Assembly: GCA_017562135.1 (NCBI GenBank)
Contig: QEYB01000766.1
Location: forward strand, 248,001 to 312,000
Origin: Dipylidium caninum
Taxonomy: Eukaryota; Platyhelminthes; Cestoda; Cyclophyllidea; Dipylidiidae
Length of the DNA: 64,000 nucleotides
Direction of reading: 5' to 3'
The translations under genes were made by a program, and so were the position numbers. The notes beneath the pieces were generated by a model. That model did no database searches. It was not told the DNA's origin and saw only the letters and a program-made list of their open reading frames with translations. Positions 57,201 to 64,000 of the stretch are shown here, in pieces. Position 1 is the first letter of the stretch. Every line of letters begins with the position of its first letter.

Positions 57201-60200
57201 AAAGGCCACTCCTATTGCTGCTGTAGCAATTTCTGCTCATATACGGCCTGAAAAAAATAGGAGAGCGACGTCACCGGTTCACCTTTACCGCCAATTTACG
57301 AAATTTGATACTTAATTTACTAATTTGGTTTTCGGCAAATGTTCAGGGCTTTTTGTTAATTGAATAATAGAGAGTGGGATGCAACTGTCAGTGTCCTTGC
57401 ACTACATATGGTATCATCTTTCAATGTCATTATGACAATGTCCCTTTTTTAAATGATATTTCTGCTTTAAGGGTTTAAGAACCCCCCCCCCTCTACTCAA
57501 ATGTTGAGTTGTATTGATTGCCTTCAGATAAGTTAAGAACCATGAAGATCTATTCCTATCACTCACCTTGTTGATGAACATGAAGAGGGTAAATGAAATC
57601 GAGATTTGCGCCTCTTCAGGCCTAGAGTAAAATCATCCGCTTTCGCGGTGGCACTGCTGTTCTTCGTCTGTCGGCACACGTTTTGACGCTAGTGTTTGCT
57701 GAGAGACGACCGAATATTCTTTTTCGACGACATATAACCTGAAACTCGTAGATATTTTCCTGTAAGCTATCCTCAACATCGTAGAATGATTGTCCATATT
57801 AAAGTAGAAATTTATTATTATGAACTGTACTAAGACAGCCCTCCTGCTCTCTATAGCCGTCATTTGGCCATTAACGTAAATAGGATAAAGAAGCTTACAT
57901 ACCATAAACACCAAAAGAATTCGGCCATTACCGAATGTCAGATAATGAAGAATGAGTTTGAGAAGCAGTGTGCAATCACCTTATGTAATAATTTTAATTT
58001 ACGCCGAAGTGTCAGAGAGTCCCAGCTTTCTAGCTGCCCATCCCAGTAATTTTAAAGTGGATTCCTAGCTTTTGTTTAGATAAACGGCATTTGTGCTGTG
58101 CAAAAATTACTGTTCTCAGTCGATTACGTCTTTTACTTGAACATGCCACGTATTACTCGAATTTTATTATCGAAGTAAACTCTATATTTTTTTATTTGCT
58201 TTTCTTCCTCGGTTCAATTCTCCCTTAGGAAATCCATTTTAGCCCTTTGTTTGAAGGCCACGGGATGCCTTTACGACAAGTCTATATTTTCCACTGCAGC
58301 GAATGTGTTGTTTTTCTGAACCTCTTTCCCATTTTTTGATAGACTGAATGGTGGATTAGCTTATTCGATGCCTTTCTTGCCTTACATCATTATGCTTCAT
58401 TTGCAAGGAAGGAACATGTGAAATGACAGTGTCTCTTTTCGCGGCTGCCATCGGTTCCCACTTTTGTTGTTGCATGTTTTTCGCTGTCGACTCAATTTCT
58501 AACCTATTAGAAACCTACCAGTTAAAGCTATGGCGAATAGTGTTAACTCCTGAAAAATTCACACTCAGTCCTGGTTTATTGTTATGAGTACTTTTTAACC
58601 TTAGTGAATTCTTTCTATCTATCAACTTTGCAAATACTATTCAAATAAAGTACACGAATGCAATCAAACGAGTCCCTGTTCATGAAGCCTTGCCGCAAAT
58701 TCTTGTTTTTGAGAATATCTACAAAAATTATAATCAACATTATGGTGGCAATTTTTTGATTCCATAATTTTCACCTTAAGTATTCGCCTTATTCTTCCTG
58801 GCTAATGTTTGGCTGATAAGTGGCATAGCCCTAGATATTTCATTATCCTGACGGTTGTTCCGTCATTTTATTTAACTAATTATTCAAGTACTGAGCGCGT
58901 CATCAAGTTTTATTTTTATTAGACTTCGTGTTGACTAGAGTAATAGCTGAATTGATCGTTTTAGCTTTGTTTCCAAATTTATGAGGTTTTATTTGTGATT
59001 CCAGTCAATGATCTCAGACTGAAAGAGAATTGGATATCATTCGGATGTACAAAGCCTCTTTTCTTTTCAGGCGTGTATCTTCCACTGCTCTGGGAGTCCG
59101 CTTTCTGCCATAAGAATCCTGTGGTCCTCGGTTACACGCGGGGACACTTCACTGCTCTTGTCCCCACTGAGCCGTCCTGCAACTTTGCCTTATCTACTTC
59201 CCCCTCTGCCTCCTTCTCCCCGGATAAATCTGCTCCACTCACTGACTCCACTGGCAACGCCGCATGCTCAACCCATGCAGACGCACCGTTTCTGCGGCCA
59301 GATGACGAAGTTGAGGGAGGCGCCTCGACTGAGAACTCGGAGGTGTCCCACCTCAATTCTACTGCTGATCGTTCCATATACCTACCTCTTTTCGACCGGC
59401 ATGGGACGCCGTTGCCTGTTCCTTTCGCTCCCAAAAATTCTGCGGTATGATTTGCGTCAATAGGATATTATTAAGTAACCTTGTCCCGCGATTGCAAGAC
59501 CTACCGCGTTGGACAGGTGTGGATAGTTGGCTAAAAACAAATTTCGCCTCTTTGTGGTAAATTACTAACTTAGCCCACTTTTTGAATTAACTTTCACACT
59601 AAAGATTATTATAGGACCGCCAAAAGAATCCGAAATAGCCTTTGGTTAATATATCACAGTGTTTGGGAGTGACGTCGGCTGATTTGTTTTGGTCTCCATT
59701 GGAGCCAACTCGAGCTTGTGGTACAGTCGCAGGGCTTGTAACTGCCACAGGCGGCTTCTTCACCTTGTAATGCAGAAAAGGATTGAGATGTAACCTTGCA
59801 GATAGTTTTAATACGGCAAATTGGACGGCGTTTAAAAAGCATGGAACTTCGAAAGCACATAAATTAGTCGCGTCAGTAAACCGCAGTAACTGCTATGATA
59901 CCGAAAGTAGCTAAGTTTTTAATTTTTGCTACAGATTACTGCTTGGTCATGTTTAGATAAATTATACTTTCACCAAAATAAAATAGTGTAAACAGTTTCG
60001 TTCACTTTAAAGCATTAGCTTGAAAGAATTCTTTACTTTTCATTGTCTTCATGTGTTTCATATATATGGGACTACTTATACTATCAGTTATTTTTTGTAA
60101 AGAACTGAGTGATTAGTTCCAACAACGGAATTTAAAAATGGGATCTGGCTGTCTCAGTGTTGAGGTGGTTTGAACACCTACAGGCTGGACGTAGTTAAAA

Positions 60201-61138
60201 TAGCATGCCAATTGAGGATTGTAACATTCAATTCAATCGACCTTTTCTTATCTTCTGCCTCGATCAAAGGTTCAATCGGCAAGTGTGTCTAAGACATGTT
60301 TAAATCTTTAAACTGTCGAAATGCTAACTAGTGGGTAACAAAGCGGTAACAGCCCTCTTAGTTAATCACGAACCCAGTCCACTCGGTCAGATTGGTCGCG
60401 GGTGGGTAGCGGTCACGCAAATTGAGCTGAGCGATCAGTGTAATATATGCTCCATGTGGGGTGAGGTCCGTGAACACTAAACACGCGGTTACTATGTTGT
60501 AAAATCGCCATGATACAATGAAGAATGTGGGCCTTTGTCAGGTGGTTGAGCTATACTACCAAGTTTTATTGCTCAATACCGTCTTTTAGGCAGGCATTAA
60601 TCAACGTAAGCGGAAAGATGTGACATCAACAAGAGATTAAATTTTTTTCTCTCTCTCTATCTCTCTCAACATTTATACCTTCCACTTTTTGTGAAGTTGA
60701 TTTGATCCTCGTGTTTTCAGTGGTTCCATATGCGTATGGGGTTACCCACAGGGCTATCATTGGCGGTGTTGAAGATGGCTTGTGGTGTGTAGATATTCCC
60801 TGTTCTCTGTGCTCTCGGGGCATTGGACACAAGGGGAGCACCTCACTCTCGAATCACTTCCTCAATAGAAGATGAACTGTCGTAATGTATTACAGGCCCT
60901 TACAGAGACTCAACTCCTTCGTGATCGGTTGGAGACGATGTTTACCCGTCGCGGCCTTCTACTAGCTTGTCTTCGTCTTCCAGTCCGACGACACTATTTG
61001 GTGGAGGACATTGTGACGGATTGGCTCCTCGTCTATCGCAGGATGGCCGCCTCCGCTACTGTTCCTACTGCTTCTGCCACCGGTGCCAGTGGCGGTAATG
61101 ATTCCGACACTTTTCATGGCGTGGAACCTTGCGAATGA
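54227..61138 (+). CDS. ZRANB1: ZRANB1/TRABID, OTU-family deubiquitinase with three NZF fingers
   Basis: This deubiquitinase prefers K29/K33-linked (and cleaves K63-linked) ubiquitin chains and is linked to Wnt/APC signalling. Exons are 54227-55145, 55184-55311, 55885-56068, 56733-56858, 59071-59444 and 60896-61138: 657 aa (human 708). Three RanBP2-type NZF fingers lie at about residues 7-28, 56-76 and 107-127 (KWACPRCTYENW, GWTCPSCTFDNW, KWTCPSCTYENW). An AnkUBD-like helical region follows, then the OTU domain with the catalytic Cys in DGDCLLDSIM, HIFVLAHVLRRPIIVY, and the catalytic His in VVLGYTRGHFTALV. The exon-5 C-terminal part is expanded with Ser/Pro/Asp-rich sequence. Exon 2 follows a 38-nt intron, while introns 4 and 5 are 2.2 and 1.5 kb. 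The exon 3 donor (56069) is weak. The ATG matches the family start, and an acceptor 9 nt upstream implies a spliced 5' leader. Confidence 0.94.
57481..57493 (+). repeat. Poly-C run inside ZRANB1 intron 4
   Basis: A long uninterrupted C homopolymer in the 2.2-kb intron. It is a likely site of length polymorphism or sequencing error and has no coding consequence. Confidence 0.6.
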
Positions 61139-64000
61139 TTTTCTCTACCAGAGCCTCCTCCCCTTCTTGGGCTGTGATGTCACAATCACTCATGCACGCA
61201 TACACACGGATGCATTCTATTTTATGTGAAGTAGCATGAGATTTCATTGTACAACAATTTTAGTTTGATTAGATGCCTGTGAGTGCGCTTATGTTTGGTA
61301 CTGCGATTACCACTACATTGTTATTTCAAGTATGCCTTTGTACTGTGCCTTGGCGACGAAAGCGGGCACACTGATGGCGCGGAATGGGTTTAAGGGCAAT
61401 CCAATTATGTTTCTCAAGTTGGCTCAACATTGGTTGAAGGCCCTGGCTTGAAAAGGCGGTGAATTTAGTAAGCCTTCTCAAGGGAACAGGACGAGTAACC
61501 AGGACCAGCCGACGTGGATTCGACTAAACCTAAACTTCTCTTGCACAGCAAGTACTTTATCCGTTCCCAGAGTCCTCGCTTTTAAAGGTGTTCCAAGGCT
61601 CACGCATTATTCCCGGTACTACTTTAAAGAATCGTTTTCTTCCATTAGACTGCTCAAACCGAAGGCTCGACACTGCTTGATGTGCTACTCAGACGGATGT
61701 TGAATGCCTGCTGCATCTCTGCCCGTGGTACTGATGAGTTCGTTAAGCTATTTATGATTACTTCGCGTGAAATATCTGGGCTGCGGCTAAGGGCTGTTGC
61801 AGTATTCGTCGCAAAGGACGCGTTTGGGCCGAGTTTTCGGATGAAAGTTGATGGCACCAAATCGTATCACAAGCACGTGGAACACGACTTAAATAGTGAG
61901 GAGAAGGATGTGGCGGAGACGCAATAAATGGGTCCATTTTATGACGTTTGGATGGAGTTCTATGTTGTCCCTGTGAAATATCATCACTCATAATTGCTCG
62001 AATTTTTTTTCCTTTTTCCGTCAAGCTCCGCGCTAGCCTTGTTTTGGGCTTCAAGAAGGCGGCCTTTGTCTCATAACAGGCTTCCTCCTGGACGTAGAGG
62101 CAATTTATGCGTGACTTCTATGAATTTTCCGCCTACTCCGAATTTATTTTCCAACTCCACAATGTTGGTCGGTGTGTTAAGCCGAACAAGCACTCCAGGT
62201 TAGTCTCACGGAATTTGATATTCATAAATTCCAGGGTCGTCAAGTCACACTGCCCTGTACAGGCTTCTATTTCATATGCTTACTGCTTGAACGCAGGACG
62301 TAGTCAGCAGACCACTAAGTTGGCCTCTTCTTTACGTAAAAGGATATGCCGTTTCGCCTGATAGAGCCAGTTTTCTAACTAATTCCTGCTCCATTTTACT
62401 CATTGCCCCGAACTGTGCCTCCTTGAATGGGTGGCTGTACTATTAACAATGACTATTACGTAGGCCGGTTTAATTTGAAAATCTGTCTTAAGAGAAGACA
62501 TGGTAGAAGTGCACTTCCAAAGCACTGTATCTAAGCCCTTTTTGTCCGGTCGGTAAACGAACATGCTTTCCAAAAGTGCCTCGGCAGTAGGTCATGCTGC
62601 TTTCATTGAAGGAATGCAATTCTACAGATTTTCGACTCATTTCGTGGTCGCGATTTCAGATACTATTGTAGTCTTTTCCTTTTTGCAATCAACGTATTTT
62701 TAGGAGCAGATTACACCACTTTTACTTAAAGGCGCATTTTCTTAAACCATCCCATCCGTACCACTTGCCTGCTGATTTTATTTTCTGTCAAGGGAGCAAA
62801 AGGTGGTGGTGTAGGGGCATTGCGACAAGACCTTAAAAATTCCTTTGTGCTTTCGCTACTCGTGACCTGGGACTAAAAGACGGCCGTGCATTACCATTTC
62901 GATTTAAAGTTAATATCCCCCTAAATTTTGATTCACTTAATGATAAATTTTGAGAGGATTAAAGGCAGGAATAAGTTTTTTATTGTAGGATCTATCGAGT
63001 CTTCTCGAGCGTCGTAAAAATTAGAGCGACTGGCAGCTACAAGGACGACCTTAGGATTTTATTGTCTCCAAGTTAAAGATGATCAAACGCGAAATTTAGG
63101 CTCTTTTGGAGGTGAAGAGAAGAAAGCCGAGCGTTTGCATTATTTAGTACTACTTGCGGATACCACCAGTGGGGAAGAAGGTGACCTCGTGAATATTCGG
63201 GAAATGTAACAAGGCTTTAAGTTGGCTAAATTTTTGAAACAAAATCCACTCTATGTAAATCGCGGAAAGGAATCGAAGACTGCAGCAAACCAAAACATAT
63301 TTATGCCCCTTATTACAAAGATATGTGCAACAGGAAAATTGAATTCTCGATTTCAGCAGAGAATTGCCTCGCGTTCGAGGCCCGTCACAGAGAGCTCATA
63401 TCTTCTCGGCTTTGTCAGGTGGAGACAAGTGAACCACTTAGTGGGTCATTATTTGGGGAAGGTTGGATTTCGTTAGACATGACATTTACGATTTCGTAAT
63501 TGCTGGAGCCTCACTTCGCTCGCACTTGTCTTTTTTTGTGTAAACGTTGACCGGGAGTGGGGAGAGTTTGCGATTGCTCGAAATGTAAGTTTTCGATGTC
63601 CTTTATTTCTTGTGCACACGGTTGAGTTGACTTGAGGCCATCGTTTCCCCTTCGCGTCCCAATTTGACGCGTGCTGTGCTGCAATCTCACAGTGGCCGCC
63701 ATGAGAACAGAAGGGCTCTCGCATACTGCATTTCCAGCTGGTGAGAAGACCGCTAATAAACTGAATTTTATGACGGTAGTAGAGTTGTTTGAGTCGAGGC
63801 CAAGACGGACAAATGAATGTCGACAGAAGGCACAAAGCATGTTACTAGGGGCTTAAATCAGTAATTTATTTCAATTCATAAGTTTTCAGAAAAAATAAAC
63901 TGACGACAAGATGGGGGAGGAATCTCGATTCCTACGCGTATTCGCCACCAAACAACTGGTGAGGACATTTCAACAATCGTGAGGCTTTGACACTAACGAT
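61139..64000. other. ZRANB1 3' flank and unassigned end of window
   Basis: The first AATAAA after the ZRANB1 stop is at 61923-61928, so the 3' UTR may extend about 790 nt, or an extra terminal exon may exist (see 61649-61927). Beyond that are short frames on both strands without recognisable domains, including 63473-63840 (-), and no clear splice-site-flanked conserved exon. Confidence 0.45.
61649..61927 (+). CDS. Unassigned open segment behind a splice acceptor, ending in AATAAA
   Basis: After a pyrimidine-rich acceptor (TTCCATTAG ending at 61648) runs a 92-codon open segment (TAQTEGSTLLDVLLRRML... ending DVAETQ) whose stop codon overlaps AATAAA at 61923. The first half (LLDVLLRRMLNACCISARG, DEFVKLFMI) looks helical and protein-like and the end is charged. 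I do not recognise a family. It could be an alternative terminal exon of ZRANB1, the last exon of another gene, or a chance frame in the ZRANB1 3' UTR. Confidence 0.25.
   Translation, partial: TAQTEGSTLLDVLLRRMLNACCISARGTDEFVKLFMITSREISGLRLRAVAVFVAKDAFGPSFRMKVDGTKSYHKHVEHDLNSEEKDVAETQ

Noticed and set aside
58205..58230. Possible tRNA B-box (GGTTCAATTCTCC)
   Set aside because: No matching A-box or cloverleaf-capable flanks upstream.

Overview
The window is nuclear DNA from an invertebrate animal, most likely a parasitic flatworm (platyhelminth, probably a cestode; this is an inference). Every recognisable protein is a spliced metazoan orthologue. At least twelve introns in seven genes are only 31-41 nt long, clustering at 37 nt, next to introns of up to 2 kb, which is a flatworm-like distribution. 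There are no bacterial-type operons, no CRISPR array, no recognisable transposon and no tRNA or rRNA gene that I could find by eye.

Layout. 1-12.6 kb: gene-poor, with scattered GC-rich, promoter-like islands. 12.6-30.6 kb: five genes head to tail on the + strand: DCAF7/WDR68 (WD40 scaffold), a LanC-like protein (LANCL), a BRCA1 orthologue (RING plus tandem BRCT), VPS45 (SM protein of endosomal SNARE fusion) and mitochondrial ribosomal protein uL10m (MRPL10). 31.5-42.9 kb, - strand: BRK1 (WAVE complex) and dihydropyrimidine dehydrogenase (DPYD), then a gene-poor gap. 42.9-50.2 kb, - strand: RECQL5 helicase. 51.1-51.8 kb, + strand: RSL24D1 (60S biogenesis). 52.2-53.3 kb, - strand: RWDD4. 54.2-61.1 kb, + strand: ZRANB1/TRABID deubiquitinase. 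The last 2-3 kb are unassigned.

These are housekeeping genes and not one pathway. Two belong to homologous-recombination and genome stability (BRCA1, RECQL5), two to ubiquitin signalling (ZRANB1, and DCAF7 as a possible CRL4 adaptor), and two to ribosomes (MRPL10, RSL24D1). VPS45 and MRPL10 are only about 190 nt apart, with a poly(A) signal and then a splice acceptor 21 nt later directly before the MRPL10 ATG. That is the layout expected of a trans-spliced polycistron.

Gene models were built by reading splice sites and matching conserved residues from memory of the families, so inner exon edges are predictions. VPS45 and DPYD each need a single-base correction in a short homopolymer run to stay in frame. 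Assembly errors are the simplest explanation. I did not find a clearly new biological system. The most notable signals are the ultra-short intron class, including two GC-AG introns, the compact BRCA1, the VPS45-MRPL10 junction and a possible mitochondrial presequence on DPYD.
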